The notes beneath the pieces were generated by a model, which was not told the origin of the DNA, made no database searches, and worked only from the letters and a program-made list of their open reading frames with translations. The translations under genes were made by a program, and so were the position numbers. From assembly GCA_047967505.1 (NCBI GenBank), contig CM106539.1: DNA of 64,000 bases. The stretch is one strand, 5' to 3'. Source of the DNA: Dipteris shenzhenensis (Eukaryota; Polypodiophyta; Polypodiopsida; Gleicheniales). Below, one piece after another: positions 33,741-45,202 of the stretch (position 1 is the stretch's first letter; every line of letters begins with the position of its first letter).

Positions 33741-35871
33741 AAGATTTGCCAAAGACTTATTGGGCTGAAGCATGTAACACTGTAGTTTACATCCTCAATC
33801 GTAGCTACACATAGGCTGTGAATGGGATGACTCCACTGCAAGCCTTTTCTGGTGAGAAACCTTCAGCTGCACATTTCAGAGTTTTTGGATGTGACTGTTT
33901 TGTGCATGTCCCTGATGCTACCAGGCCCAAATGGGAACCGAAGAGCCAGAAGTGTATTTTCTTAGGCTACAGTGAAGAGGCGAAGGGTTACCGTCTCTAT
34001 AACCTTGTTACCAAGAAGGTAATTGTAAGTCGCGATGTGGTCTTCTCAGAACAGCCGCATCAATTCGAGTAGGATGCTTCCTTCCCAGACGACCAGGACC
34101 AAGATATCCATCCAGTACCGCCAGCAACTGCAGACTGAACTCCCCTAATGGTGCTTGGGAGGATTCAAGACAAAGAAGATGAAGAAGAGCCTGCAGAACC
34201 ACAATGGCAACGGCCATTCCTGAAGTGGGTAAAGCAGCTTTTTGGATGACAGAGAACCTCCAGCCATTGAGGAGGAACCATCCGAACACCGCTAGTCCAA
34301 GAGATTAGAGGAGCAAAGAAGGGCGCAGGAACACTTGGTCAACTATGCTTTGATGACAGAAGTGATCTGTGCTGATGAACCCAAGTGTCTTAAAGAGGCA
34401 CAGGGCGATGATAGGTGGATGGAGGCTATGCAGTCAGAGTATGGCTCCATAATGAAGAACAACACTTGGGACCTTATGGATCGACCACCAAAACGCAAGG
34501 TAATCGGAACCAAGTGGGTGTACAAGACCAAGTACAAGTCTGACGGCATGTTGGATAAGTACAAGGCTCGGCTCGTGGCAAAAGGATTTGCACAGGTACA
34601 TGGTTTTGATTATCAAGATACTTTCGCTCCCACAGCTTGACTAACCACAATTTGCAGTGTTTTGGCTTTAGCTGCCCAGGGAAGTTGGCCAATGTTTCAG
34701 ATGGATGTGAAATTTGCCTTTCTGAATGGAGATCTCAAGGAGGAGGTATACGTGGAACAACCACCAAGTTTTGAGATCCCCGGTTCAGAAGGTAAAGTCT
34801 GCAAACTGTAGAAGGCACTTTACAGGCTGAAACAGGCCCCACGAGCGTGGTACCAGTGAATCGATGCCTACTTTCTACAAAATGGGTTCAAGAGGAGCCC
34901 ATCTGATGCAAATTTGTATATCTTCAGAGAAGGAGGCAGGTGTATGATCATGGTCCTTTATGTGGACGACCTTGTCATAAGAGGGAACCATGAAGAGAAG
35001 ATCTCACAGACGAAGCATTTGCTCGGAAGAGAGTTTGAAATGACAGACCTCGGACTGATGCATTTTTGTTTGGGGATTGAAGTGTGGCAGGTTTCGAAAT
35101 AGATCTTCATTTCACAGCTAAAGTGTGCTGGAGAGATACTGAAGGCATTTGGCATGGCTGAGTGCAAGACAATTGGTACCCCTATGGAGGTTGACACGAA
35201 GCTCTCAAACGAGGATTCATCACCACTGGTGGATGAAGCAAAGTACAAAAGACTTGTGGGCAGCTTGATCTACCTGTGCAACACACGGCCGGACATCAGT
35301 TTTGCGATTGGTGTACAAAGCAAGTTTTCCAATAAGCCTCGGGAGAACCATTGGAGGGCAGGGATGCGGGTGCTGAAATACATCAAAGGCACACTTGATT
35401 ATGGCATCACCTATACCAAGGGCATTGACCGGATTTTGTGACTCGGATTGGGCAGGAGACGTGGACAGTAGGAGATTAGTGACAGGGTACTGTTTCTCAC
35501 TTGGATCTGGAGTTGTGTCATGGGTCAGTAAGAAGCAACCCACAATTGCTCTTTCTTCTACCGAGGCCGAGTACAAATCTGCATGCTTTGCTTCTTGCGA
35601 GGCAGTGTGGTTGAGGAGGATTTTGGGGGACATGGGTGCAGTGCAGAACAAGCCTACGCAGTTATCATGTTGCAATCAAAGTTGCATGGCGATTGCAAAA
35701 AACCCGGTGTTCCACGCTCGCACAAAACACATTGAGATTCAATATCACTTTGTATGCGAGCTCATCATGGATGGAGAGGTCGACTTGGTGTACTGTTTGA
35801 CTACAGAGAATGCTGCGGACATCTTCACGAAGGCTCTTGGAAGAGACTTGCTAGAGAGGCATCTTCATTGA
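33740..35871 (+). pseudogene. Copia integrase C-terminus, reverse transcriptase and RNase H
   Basis: 33818-34072 holds the C-terminal integrase part (RVFGCDCFVHVP, KCIFLGYSEEAKGYRLYN). 34440-35441 is the reverse transcriptase: [53 protein letters not shown] and the catalytic LYVDDLVI. 35395-35871 is RNase [31 protein letters not shown] and [11 protein letters not shown]. Stops interrupt it at 34074, 34638, 34809, 34857, 35100 and 35439. Catalytic Asp pairs in YVDD and the RNase H acidic residues remain, so decay is mainly by nonsense and small indels. Confidence 0.9.
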
Positions 35872-35925
35872 CTTGGCATTGGGCCGAAAAAGTAAGTTCA
35901 CTTGCGGGTGGACATTGAGGGGGGG

Positions 35926-36451
35926 TGTTAGATATCAATGCTCCACTCTCGTGTAACTACGCGGGAACCAGCTAACTCTACTTGTAAGCCCCCCATATGA
36001 GGAGAAGGCATTTGAGTAGCTCAGTTATCCGGTAGGTCCTGGTTTGGACACTAGATGGGGGCCATGTGTGGCCTGATGGCTAGACAGCTTCAGATAGAGT
36101 TGGCACACCGCCAACTAGTCTACATGCAAGTGCGGGAAGGCATCCCTTGACTGACCGCATTGAGGGTAGACGGAGCATTTCCCGGGGCCGCCCACTCTCG
36201 GGTTGCGGGGCCCGTTTGGAGCCTTAGATGATCCCGGATGGCTCTGGGCCGAACGACAACCATAGGTTAGTTGCTCTGTTTTGCGCACCGGTTCTATCGT
36301 ATGGTCGGTGGCCTGTTTCGGGACCGACCCCCAGTCGACCGTATCAGTTCTACAATTATCAAATTTTTGATTCTCCATACTATCTTGTTTTCTCTCTTGC
36401 GTACGAGATCCTGTTATCTGTTGAGCACAGACGTTGTATTATTTTCTTACA
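35926..36451 (+). repeat. 3' LTR of the Copia element (526 bp, internally deleted)
   Basis: The ends match the 5' LTR. A block of just over 200 bp present in the 5' LTR (from after GACCG near 31549 to TATCAGTTCTAC near 31757) is missing. That removes the TATA region. Confidence 0.9.
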
Positions 36452-36504
36452 GATTTATTGTAGTCAATCCAAGTCTTTTGAATAGAGGATAATATTAGTC
36501 TCTC

Positions 36505-36717
36505 ATAGTGGGGGTGGGGAGGGAGTGGGTAGGGGTATCAAAGGAGGAGAAGCAAGGGATATGTGATATATTTGTGGAGGGGACACAAGTTATCAAAGGG
36601 AGGGATATCTTGAGAGAGGTGATATATTTTGTAGGGGACACATTTGCAAGCAAGTGGATATCAAAGGGAGGAGAAGCAATAGATTTTGTAAAAGTAAACT
36701 TATATATGTGAAATAGG
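36505..36717 (+). repeat. Imperfect GGGAGG/GATATATTTG repeat upstream of ALB3
   Basis: Blocks ATCAAAGG(G)AGG, GATATATTT and GGGGACACA recur two to three times between 36537 and 36690. This is GA-rich sequence between the Copia element and the minisatellite. Confidence 0.6.
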
Positions 36718-36935
36718 AGTAAACTTAGATATGTAAACTTGATATATGTTGTGGGTGATGAAGAGGAGCATTTCTGCAAGGAGGGAGTAAACTTGATATA
36801 TTTTGAAGAGGAGCATTTCTGCGAGGAAGGAGTAAACTTGATATATTGTGTGGGTGAGCAAGAGGAGCATTGCTGCGAGGAAGGAGTAAACTTGATATAT
36901 TCTGTGGGTGAGCAAGAGGAGCATCTCCAAGGGGG
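36718..36935 (+). repeat. Minisatellite (45-54 bp unit, four copies) in the ALB3 5' flank
   Basis: Four units each start GTAAACTTGATATAT (36718 is a shorter, related start; then 36737, 36788, 36833 and 36887). They continue with GAAGAGGAGCATTTCTGC or GCAAGAGGAGCATTGCTGC and end GAGGAAGGA. The units are multiples of three, so an open frame runs through them (36739-37017) without any sign of being a gene. Confidence 0.85.
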
Positions 36936-37043
36936 GGTGGACAAACAAGGCACATGTGCATCTCTTGTGGTCTCTTCTCTCATGGAGTGCATCAACAAAA
37001 ACAAGAAGAAGAACTAGGAGAGGAAGAGAGGAAAGGAAAGCTC

Positions 37044-37049
37044 TATAAG
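37044..37049 (+). promoter_or_regulatory. Candidate TATA box of ALB3
   Basis: CTCTATAAGC lies 110-115 bp upstream of the start codon, giving a predicted leader of about 80 bases. It is supported only by position and sequence. Confidence 0.45.
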
Positions 37050-37158
37050 CTTTTGTGCATATCGTCCCTTTGAGTGGTTTTCCTCTCCCTGTGACTCCCA
37101 ACCGTCTATATCCACACAATCAACCGCTACCCACATTTGTATCTCGAGAGGAGCTTCC

Positions 37159-37518
37159 ATGGCTACCTCTCTCTCCACCCACCTCCTCTCCGCCCCCAAC
37201 TGCTTCTCCAGACCTTCCCTCCCCCTCCCCTCCTCCCTCCGTCCCTGCCCCTTTGATCCCTTCCCCTCTTCCCACAAACGAGCCTTCCGTTCCCCTCCCT
37301 TCGCTGCCCTTCTCGTCCGTTCTACCTTCCAGCCCTTCGAACCAGCTTCCGAGCTCCTCTCTGCGGCCGTCCCGGACCTTCTTTCCAGGGCCGAGGGCAT
37401 CCTCTACACCCTCGCGGACGCCGCCGTTTCTACGGATGCCGCTGTGGCTGACACGGCTCAGAAACAAGGCCGCGATTGGCTTAGTGGGCTCACCGATGGA
37501 TTGGAATCGATTCTGAAG
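37159..37518 (+). CDS. ALB3: ALB3 exon 1: transit peptide and N-terminal region of ALBINO3 insertase
   Basis: This is the first coding exon (120 codons) of the chloroplast YidC/Oxa1 homologue. ALBINO3 inserts light-harvesting proteins into the thylakoid membrane together with cpSRP and cpFtsY. The first 50 or so residues are rich in Ser, Pro, Leu and Arg with few acidic residues (MATSLSTHLLSAPNCFSRPS...), typical of a plastid transit peptide. The end reads RAEGILYTLADAAV and then LSGLTDGLESILK, matching the family's pre-membrane segment (RAESLLYTIADAAV ... in Arabidopsis, from memory). The start ATGGCT at 37159 has a good context. The donor is AAG|GT at 37518/37519 and the exon ends in phase 0. 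Reading past the donor would stop at 37549. Intron 1 is 816 bp. Only part of the gene lies in the window. Confidence 0.93.
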
Positions 37519-38334
37519 GTTCTTCTCCCTAACTCTGTGCGTTCAGGTTAACAGAATGCGACAATTCCAGCTCGGTTAAAACATTTTTTCGGGTGCCTTT
37601 GCGGTTGTGGTGGCAAATAATAAGTCCCATAGCTACGAAGAGAACCCAACCTAACTTGTCTTCGACAGAACTTGAATGCCTATCAGAGAGATAGTGGATG
37701 AAGTGTAATAATTAATCAAGAATAGCGGTTTTCTATTCTGCTTCTACAATAAGGTATTAGCCAGTCCCATATCATATTCACTGATGCAATCGGTGTGGCT
37801 TTTCGTATGGAGTTAGAAACCTATTGTTATGAATATGTTTGTCTTTAGAAGGATGAAATGAGAAACCTGTGTAGATAGGCTCTTCAGATTCGTATTGGCT
37901 CCCTTGCAGTCTACAGTTTTTAGCCCGGCTCGTATCATTCTGGGTGATGCATAGTGGGGTTTCAGGAATGTCTGTAATTAGCTTAAGGTTGCTAGGTTGG
38001 GGGACTTTTTATCCATATATCTGTATGTCTTAATTTCGCAAAATGGCGTTTGCATTTAGGAGAAGCTTTCACGCAGATAGGTACATCGTTTTGCAATTGA
38101 TGAAGCTCAAAGTAGATTACAATCAGACTAACAATCGTTTGAAAACATTCAATTTAATGTTTTTAAACTTTTAAAGAAACCAACAAACGGACACGGATTG
38201 TTAAAACTCTTGTTTTGGACGCTTTAATGGTGGTAGTGATGCATTGTCTGATTATATTTTGGTTGCTTGTAGGCAAGCAAAGTGCATGCCCCAGATAGCT
38301 GATTTGCATGGCCTTTTATTTGTGTTCTGTTTAG
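37519..38334 (+). other. ALB3 intron 1 (816 bp)
   Basis: The donor GTTCTT follows AAG and the acceptor is TTCTGTTTAG. The intron is T-rich with no recognised repeat. It looks like ordinary intron sequence, in contrast to intron 2. Confidence 0.85.
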
Positions 38335-38445
38335 GTTATGAAAGCTGGTTTAGAAGCTGTACACGTACCATATGCATATGGATTCGCAATCATTCTATTG
38401 ACAATACTTGTTAAAGCAGCTACTTTTCCTTTGACTAAGAAACAG
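38335..38445 (+). CDS. ALB3: ALB3 exon 2: first conserved transmembrane segment
   Basis: These 37 codons (residues 121-157) start at VMKAGLEAVHVPYAYG and end at FPLTKKQ. The stretch GFAIILLTILVKAAT is the first conserved membrane span of the YidC/Oxa1/Alb3 fold. It contains the Lys-Ala-Ala-Thr-Phe/Tyr-Pro-Leu-Thr motif that leads into the stromal region. The acceptor TTTAG|GTTATG and donor CAG|GTATCA are both canonical, and both junctions are phase 0. No stop or frameshift is present. Confidence 0.95.
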
Positions 38446-39845
38446 GTATCAAGCGTGTTGTCTTGAACATTTCTGTCCTTTCCCTTTGAAAGTGTGTATT
38501 ATTGCTCTATTTTTACATTGTCTTCTTCGTCTGCTGGAAATGTTTAGCCAGAGTCTTAGAAAATATTGAAAATACAATGATGATTACATGTATATTGGAA
38601 ACACTATGAGGCTACAAAGCAATTAAAAAATAATGTGGGCTAAATGCATATATGCTTGGAGTTTGTATACTGAGTTGAATTGTCAGTAGAACCTGAACTG
38701 AGTTGAGGTGAGCTTTGCAGCTGAAAGTCCTGCCTTTGAGGCTGTGCCTTAAAGGCTCACCCTTATTACGTACTGTGCCTCCAAAGCTCATGAAGCTGAA
38801 GTCTAGCTCCTACATTATGTATAGTCCAATATTTCTGTATGATTCCTGCTATTACCTACCCCACATTTGTCGAATTTGATTACTTCACCAGTGGCAAAGC
38901 CTTGATTACGTCTCTCCTGAATGACAGTTCAGGCTAAGAGCATCCTGCTTTTCTGTAACAAGGGACACGTTTTAAAGCTTACCTGTACCTATTTTTAGGA
39001 GTTAGGCTAGCTCAATCTGTGTGTGGTTCTCAGGATGCTATTACAAAACTTATGAACACAATGGGGATTTATCTGGTATGCAATTCTTTAGGGTAGGTTC
39101 ATACCTTTCAGCCCACTTTGTAAAATGGTGTGTTCTTACCTATCAGGGACAATCATTTTGCAGCAAGTCTTGTTGCAGATCTCTTACACATCTTCCTACA
39201 GTGTTCAAAAAGCTAACAATGCAAAGGTAGCGGAAGATCCAACAGATGGTGTTACAGATCAGAGCTGGCTGCACGTCTGGTGGTTTTAAAAAATGAAGCT
39301 GGCTAAGATCTTGATGTTCACAGAAGCTTGCTTGGTGCAGTTAATCCTTTTTCTTTAATTGCGTAGGAGCAGGGAATGCCAGAGACACAGTTGCAATATC
39401 CATGCATTTACACCTTGCGTTTTTCTTTGCTTTGCATTCTAACTCCAACAGTCATCAATAGCACAAATATGCACAGGGTATGGGCCCAAGCTGATTACCT
39501 ACTTAGCCTTCCCGATTCTTCCTATTTTAAGTCTCCTTCCGGTAACCTAGATGGTTGTGTGACCGATTAGCAATTGACAGCATGCCTTGTTGCAATGCAT
39601 CTAATTAAATCACTTCTCTTCAAAGAGGAGCTGACATCTAAAGTCCAACACTCCCTCTTGACCACCCACTCATCAATGCAAGCCATCAGCTCCCTCAAGA
39701 GAGCTCTCCAGAACAATTCAAAGCGTCCTGGATCTTCGGCCCTTCAACTTGCAGCTCCTGTTTCTCCAGGTCCAGCTCTACCAAGGTAAGCTAACTGGAA
39801 CACAAGACCCTACTAGTACAATCCAAGTAGCACCAACCACTCATC

Positions 39846-39957
39846 CTTTCTGACCTACAGCTGCTAACTGATCCTTGACAAGCTTGACTTTAATCAAACG
39901 CTTTGTCACCAGATCTCCTTCCTCCATCTTCGTTGTAAGCAACTGATTCGTGAGCAT
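39846..39957 (-). pseudogene. Copia gag scrap (UBN2-type)
   Basis: Minus-strand reading gives KMEEGDLVTKRLIKVK then LVKDQLAAVGQK, the Gag pattern K-x-x-E-G-x-L-V...D-Q-L-A-A-x-G of plant Copia elements. A stop follows two codons later. Further along the minus strand, GGTCAAGAGGGAG followed by TGTTGGACTTTAG (around 39655-39630) looks like a polypurine tract and LTR start. The scrap may therefore belong to a small element deleted internally. Confidence 0.45.
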
Positions 39958-39984
39958 AAGGATCTGGCCAGTGTTGTTTGTCTC

Positions 39985-41112
39985 TTACGACAGTGAGATG
40001 GTTTGAGTGACTGGGGTTACATATGGATAGACTTCCTCCTTTCCAGTACAGCATCGATGTGCCATTCTCCCCATTGTAGTATCATGAGGTCAACCAGGTC
40101 ATACGTGAGGATCTTCTACAGCTATACACACATTCCGGACTTGGTTGGAACCAGCTGAGCTCCCTGTGAAGCTTAGCTTCTACAGAGAGCATTGCCTACA
40201 TATCTCGGATGAGGGGTTCACCCACCAGGGTATACATGGGTTCACTTACCCCATTCATTGAGGATCTCCATTGGGTAGCTTCGGGTCTCTTCACATAGGC
40301 TCCGCATTGAGAGTGGCAGGAGGGTCTATTCAGGGAGGGGTGTATTTTGTACTTTGTGTAGCCTAGAGGAGGTTGAGTCGGAGGAACATTTCATCTTCAG
40401 ATGCCCCCTTTACTATGAGATCAGGGGGCGATTCTATTGTCTATTCAGAGATAGCTCCGGGTTGTTATCCCGATTTCTTTCTTATCCAGATTAGAGATGC
40501 CTAGCCACGTTCATTCATGAGGCAGTTAGGCATCGTGAGTATCTACTCCGACCTCAGAGACATGAGGAGTAGACCCAGTTGGACTCATCTTAGAGAATGA
40601 TCACTGAGTTTTTCAGCCGGATCACACTGATGCCTGTTCCATAGGTCTCAGACATGATCGTGACCCAGATCCAGTGACACGACAACACAGAGAGAGGTTT
40701 GATGCACAGATTACACTTTGGGACATTCCCTCCATGTTCAGAGTGGGAGCCAGACCGAAGGTGACGGTCGCCCTAGTCAGACGTAGAGCTGTGACTAAGA
40801 GACAGCATAGGACGGCACCCACTGGGGGTCACCAGCACTCCATATCTGATTTCATGCTACCACTTCCTCACTCTTGACGAGGGGAGGGGCCACATTGTCC
40901 TATAGCACACTTCATTCTGTCTTATGACGATAGTGGAGGATGGTTTTGCTGCAGATGATTACTATCATTGTTTGATCTGACTATGTATGATACAATTTTC
41001 TGTTTCTGCATGGGTGTGGATGCTCGGTTAGTAGCTCCACCCCCTCTAGCTGGATTTGTATCAGGTTTTTTTCACAGTATCATAGACCCATCAGTCTTCC
41101 AAAGACTTTAAT

Positions 41113-41146
<34 letters not shown>
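39985..41146 (+). mobile_element. LINE 3' end, copy A
   Basis: Broken reading around 40300-40560 gives RCPLYYEIRGRFYCLF and FIHEAVRHREYLLRP, preceded by RIE-G-R-like and LC-LC pairs. This is the C-terminal Cys/His region of a non-LTR retrotransposon group whose ORF2 ends with R-I-E-x-G-R...C-x-x-C...H-F-x-x-x-C-P. The element ends TTTAATAAACTC followed by a (CT)n tract at 41115-41146 rather than poly-A. Copy B repeats the same sequence order. Confidence 0.6.
41115..41146 (+). repeat. (CT)n microsatellite at LINE 3' terminus
   Basis: About 16 CT units follow TTTAATAAA. The parallel copy ends TTTAATACA followed by (CTTT)n at about 58087-58110. Confidence 0.85.
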
Positions 41147-41149
<3 letters not shown>

Positions 41150-41150
<1 letters not shown>

Positions 41151-41847
41151 GGATGATCCGTGGTAAGCCGTTGGCTCAACATCAGCTAGTTTTGATTGAG
41201 TTTGGGGCATCTCCACTAAAGCTTGACGAAGCTTTCCAGGTTATCACGGACCTCTACTGAGTTAGACATTATGGCTCTTATACCTCAGGCCGACATAGGT
41301 TACCATGGCTGGCCCTATCTTCATCCATGAATTTAGCAGCTAAGTTGACCGGAGGTGTTGGTATGCACGTACATGCAGATGATGTGAGAGTCTGGGGCTA
41401 CATATGAATAGATTACTATAGCATTGAGGCCTTTTATGTCTGCTTACTTACCACGAGGTCAACAAGGGTTCCGGGAGGATCTTTTACAACTACACACATT
41501 CGGAACCTAGTTAGCACCTAATGATCTTTCTGGAAAGCTCAACTTCTATAGGGACCACTGCTTATGGATTTCAGAGGAGGGCTTCATTGACCCATGAAGC
41601 TATACGCGGATCCACCTTCCCCATTCCATGAGGGTATCGATCGGGTAGTTCCGTGTCCCATCGGACCAACTGCGCATTGAGAGTGGGTGGGCTGAGGGCA
41701 TACCTAGAGAGGGTCGCATCCGTGCTCTATGTGATTGGCAGACGAGATCCGAGGAAGTTATTATTGTCTCTTTAGGGATGGGTTCAGACCTCTCCCCAAT
41801 TTTCAGTCTTACCTAGATCGAAGATGCTTGGCAACTTTCACTCATCA
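41150..41847 (+). mobile_element. LINE 3' end, copy B, part 1 (interrupted by Gypsy)
   Basis: This follows the same order as copy A: GTCTGGGGCTACATATGAATAG, CACGAGGTCAACAAGGGTTC, CACTGCTTATGGATTTC, GGGTAGTTCCG and TTGAGAGTGG. It stops at ...CACTCATCA, where the Gypsy element begins, and resumes at 57573. Confidence 0.65.
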
Positions 41848-42356
41848 TGTTATGCTCTAGCCGAGATAGCATGACCTCGGAAAGATCGGTGGGCATTTTC
41901 TCTTAGATGACCGACTTTTGTAATATTTTATGTGCGTAAATAAAATGGTCAAGGGAAGTAACTGCCAAGGTCGTAGGTGAGGGTGTATTGGCATCGACTA
42001 GGTGGTTATGAGTGCTAAGGGGCCTAGGTGCACCTAAATGTGTAAAAATGCCAAGGGGCAAATGTTTTAATTGTGCCCCAAGAGAGGGGTAAATGGTGTA
42101 CCAAGCTAAAGGTCTAGAATGATGACATGTGGCAGAGGGAACCATCTAGGGAGTTGTGGGCTTGTGGATATGCATGAAAAGAAATTGAATTACATATCTG
42201 TCGTAGCATGCAATCCACGAGGTGGCTGGGAGGATATTTGGGATGCTAACGCCTGTGATTTGTCTTACCCTCGATTGACGAAGAGAAAAAAGAGACATGT
42301 GACTTTGTATTGCCCGTAATTCGACGGAACAGTGAGAATAGAAAAGGAGTATAATA
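41848..42356 (+). repeat. 5' LTR of the Gypsy element (509 bp)
   Basis: TG...TA ends. Compared with the 3' LTR: GGGGCC versus GGCC, GGGGCAAATG versus GGGGAAAATG, TACATATC versus TACGTATC, and TTACCCTC versus TTACTCTC. Confidence 0.95.
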
Positions 42357-42357
42357 T

Positions 42358-42370
42358 TTGGTATCAGAGC
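42358..42370 (+). promoter_or_regulatory. Primer-binding site of the Gypsy element
   Basis: TTGGTATCAGAGC begins two bases after the 5' LTR and matches the initiator-Met tRNA site. Confidence 0.9.
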
Positions 42371-43287
42371 GTCAGGCTGGATGAGGAGTAGTGTATGAAG
42401 GAAGCAGGGTGGCACGGACGGCCATCAAAAGACTAGAGCGTAGGCACGGGATGCGTGACTGTTCGTGGGCTTAACAAAGTGGTCTGATCGACGCTAGCCT
42501 AAACGCTCTGTTCGCTTCCATGCGGGGCAGAGCTATGGCTCTAAAGTTACGCTGAGGCTGTGTGGCAGTTTGTCTCCTACGCGTAAAAGGGCTCATGAGT
42601 AGGACGTGATGGCGACTCCAGGGGCTCGCGACCCCCACGCGATGGGGTAGACGTGAGAGGCACCTGATGGATGATAGGAGGTGCTCTGAGAAGCTATAGG
42701 CATCGATCGCAATTGACGAAGGCAGAGATTACCTTCACGCAGGCGCACGTCTGACGAAATAGAGAGCAGGCTGATTTTGTAAGAGATGGCGATGGGCGAC
42801 GCATAGGCAGCTCATGACTACGTGGGGATTCGACAGAGAATCAGGGTGAAAATATGAGACCGTGTCGTTTGGTCTGGTCTAGCTAACTGCAGATAATTCA
42901 TCTGTTCACCAAACCAGAGCCAATTGGTCCAGTTAGTGTAACCAGACAGTTATCCATCCAATTATTGTGGAAAAAACAAAAGAGAGTTTTTTGGCCACCA
43001 GTTTCCACTTATCTGTTGTCAGTTAATTTCCTGTCAGAAAGACAAAGTTTTGCAGAAACCTAGAGACTTGCAAAAGGCTTTGGCAGAAGAAGGAAGTCCG
43101 GGTGATTTGCGCTACGTGGAGCATCCAGGGAGCATCTTTTTTTCCCTTCTATACAACTTTTCAGTTGCAGTTTGTTATTCCTATACAGAAAAAGGGGAAT
43201 TCGAAGAGTGATATCTTTTTGGGGTTTTTGACATACGGAAAGAAGTTTTTTAAATTTAAAAAAAAAACTATTTTCCCTTTTGAAAGA

Positions 43288-44811
43288 ATGGAGACAGAGG
43301 GACAAGATTCCAGGGTAAATCTTGGTGAATCTAGAGCACGGTCTACGCAACAAGTGTCCCATCACACAACACCTACTCTGGTGGGTAGGATTTCTGTATT
43401 AGAAGATGCTTTACAGCAGATCATGAACCAACAGCTTCAAATGAACGCTGGTCAAAATGAAATTAGGGAGATGGTGCAAGCCTTGTCGGCTAGACCATCT
43501 AGAAATGAAAAGGGCAAAGCTCCAGCAGAGCCAGAGCCCAGTATACACTCATCAGAGCGTGCGAAGGTCAAGGTACCTAATATTGCCAACTATAGACCGG
43601 AGAAGTACGCTGGTCGGATGACCGAGGGCAGTTCTAATGTGATCGAGGTTTGGTTACACAAGTGGGAAGAAGCCTTCGCCATTTGTGAAATCAGATCTGA
43701 TCTAAAGAAAATCCGCGAGACCACTCACCTGTTTATTGAGGCAGCGGATAGATGGTGGATAAAGCAACAGAAAGATCAAGTTGCCCCTACCACCTGGGAA
43801 GGGTTTAAAGCTGAATTTAAGAAACACTTTCTTCCACCTGACGAAGAGTCCCGAGCTTGGGATGCTTATAGAAACCTTCGCCAGAGGAATTTGTCGGTAG
43901 CAGAGTACACTGACAAGTTCAGGGAATGTGTTATGAAAATAACAGACCCTCTCCCTATGTCGGTTCAGTTGAAAGACTATATCTATGGACTAAACGACAA
44001 GATTAAAATGGAAGTTCGGGCTAAATATGTGACTACATTAGATGAATCTATTGCAGTAGCCCTGAACTACGAGGATGCCAGAGGCAGACCTAGTGGGTTT
44101 GTGTAGGCAGGGACTCAACATGAGTACTCGAGAAAAGGGGGATTTCAGAGGAAATGGACTTCAAAGACAAGTGTCTCACAGCCAAGTGGCCAAACCAAGT
44201 AGGTGAAGCCGGTTGAGGGACCAGCAAAGACAAGTACCACCGTTGGGGTGAAAAGGAAAGTAACTCCAATGGCAGCCCGGGCTTGGTCAAAGTCCTCGTT
44301 GACCCCTGAACAAAAAGAGAAAGCTAGAAAAGAAGGATTGTGCTTCGGCTGCCTTCAGCGACATCAGTGGAAAGATTGTCCACTAAACAAAGACCGTCGC
44401 ACGGCCAATATGATAATATCTGAATGCAACGCGGAAATGCGGGAGAGTCCCAATGCGGAGCATATGCAGATGCAATTGGCGGGACCTTCTCAGAGGTTAG
44501 TACCTGTGTTGTTAAGTGTGTCTGTTACTAAGTTAGTAAGCGGTGCACCTGATAACATCCTTTCAAAGCCCGCAGCAACGGGGTATACGGTTTTCGATGA
44601 GCCCGAGTTGATTAAAATGCAAGGGCAAGTAGCCAATCATGATGTGATTGTGTTGTTTGACTCAGCGTCAACGCACAATGTAATCAACTCGAAGCTTATT
44701 AAGAGGCTTAAGTTGAAAACTAGTCCGTCTGACTATGCTTATACGGTCAGGATGGCGGACGGAAGTTCAACTGAAGTATGGGACCAAAGGGTTACCCAGT
44801 TGGAACTTTGA
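43288..44811 (+). pseudogene. Gypsy Gag, knuckle and protease (three in-frame stops)
   Basis: The start METEGQDSR at 43288 is preferred over upstream Met codons because it begins the conserved part; the frame is also open upstream to 43102. Gag capsid reads WLHKWEEAFAICEI, FIEAADRWWIKQQKDQV, FKAEFKKHFLPPD and LRQRNLSVAEYTDKFRE. A TAG at 44104-44106 and another at 44200-44202 interrupt the linker. CFGCLQRHQWKDC at 44341-44379 is a knuckle with C-x2-C and a shifted His. The protease site VLFDSASTHNVIN at about 44650-44690 keeps D-S-A/G. A TGA at 44809-44811 follows. All pieces are in the same frame, so only point mutations separate them. Confidence 0.9.
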
Positions 44812-45202
44812 ATTCAGGACTATGTTGAGAAGTTGGACTTTGAACTGACCAGACTTGCTTACGCAGATATAGCCCTAGGCATGGCTTGGCATTTTTGGAA
44901 AAATCCAGCCATTGATTGGAAAAAGCATATTTACCAGTTCAAGATGAACGGAGTAGAATATGTTTTACGAGGTGAAAAGGATTTACCTCCAGGACCATTG
45001 ATTTCAGCCATGGAAATTCGGAAGACTCCGAAAGAGTTTCTGTGTCTGTGTATAGCATCGGTAGAGTCGATTGATGATGCGTCGACTAGCACTAAGGCTA
45101 CTCAAGATGGGGAAATGGCTGAGTTGGCTAAAGAGATATCGGAGAAGTTCTCTGATTGTTTTAGGGATGAGTTACCTTATGGGTTACCTCCAGAGCGGAA
45201 TG
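44812..45202 (+). pseudogene. Gypsy pol, protease to pre-RT linker (split by Copia insertion)
   Basis: The same frame as gag continues with LAYADIALGMAWH (family: D-x-I-L-G-x-x-W), DWKKHIYQFKMNG and FSDCFRDELPYGLPPERN. It is cut at 45202, where the Copia LTR starts. The next codons lie at 54273, where HYKIELIPGAELVNRPPY follows directly in frame. Confidence 0.9.

Larger units (their letters stand above)
31133..36456 (+). mobile_element. Complete Ty1/Copia element with GATTT target duplication
   Basis: The element proper is 31138-36451. It is flanked by GATTT at 31133-31137 and 36452-36456, a perfect 5-bp target duplication. The LTRs start TGTTAGATATC and end TTCTTACA. The primer-binding site TGGTATCAGAGCC starts at 31864, and the polypurine tract is at 35912-35925. 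Domain order is gag, protease, integrase, reverse transcriptase, RNase H, as in Copia. At least ten stops or frameshifts disable it. The LTRs differ at several percent of shared sites and by a large deletion in the 3' copy. It ends about 700 bp upstream of the ALB3 start codon. Confidence 0.95.

Noticed and set aside
36739-37017. 92-codon ORF through the ALB3-upstream minisatellite
   Set aside because: It stays open because the repeat units are multiples of three; there is no start context or similarity.
37014-37516. Alternative frames over ALB3 exon 1 (plus 37055-37516, minus 37014-37400 and 37120-37467)
   Set aside because: These are GC-rich shadows; only the frame starting at 37159 encodes ALB3 and splices correctly.
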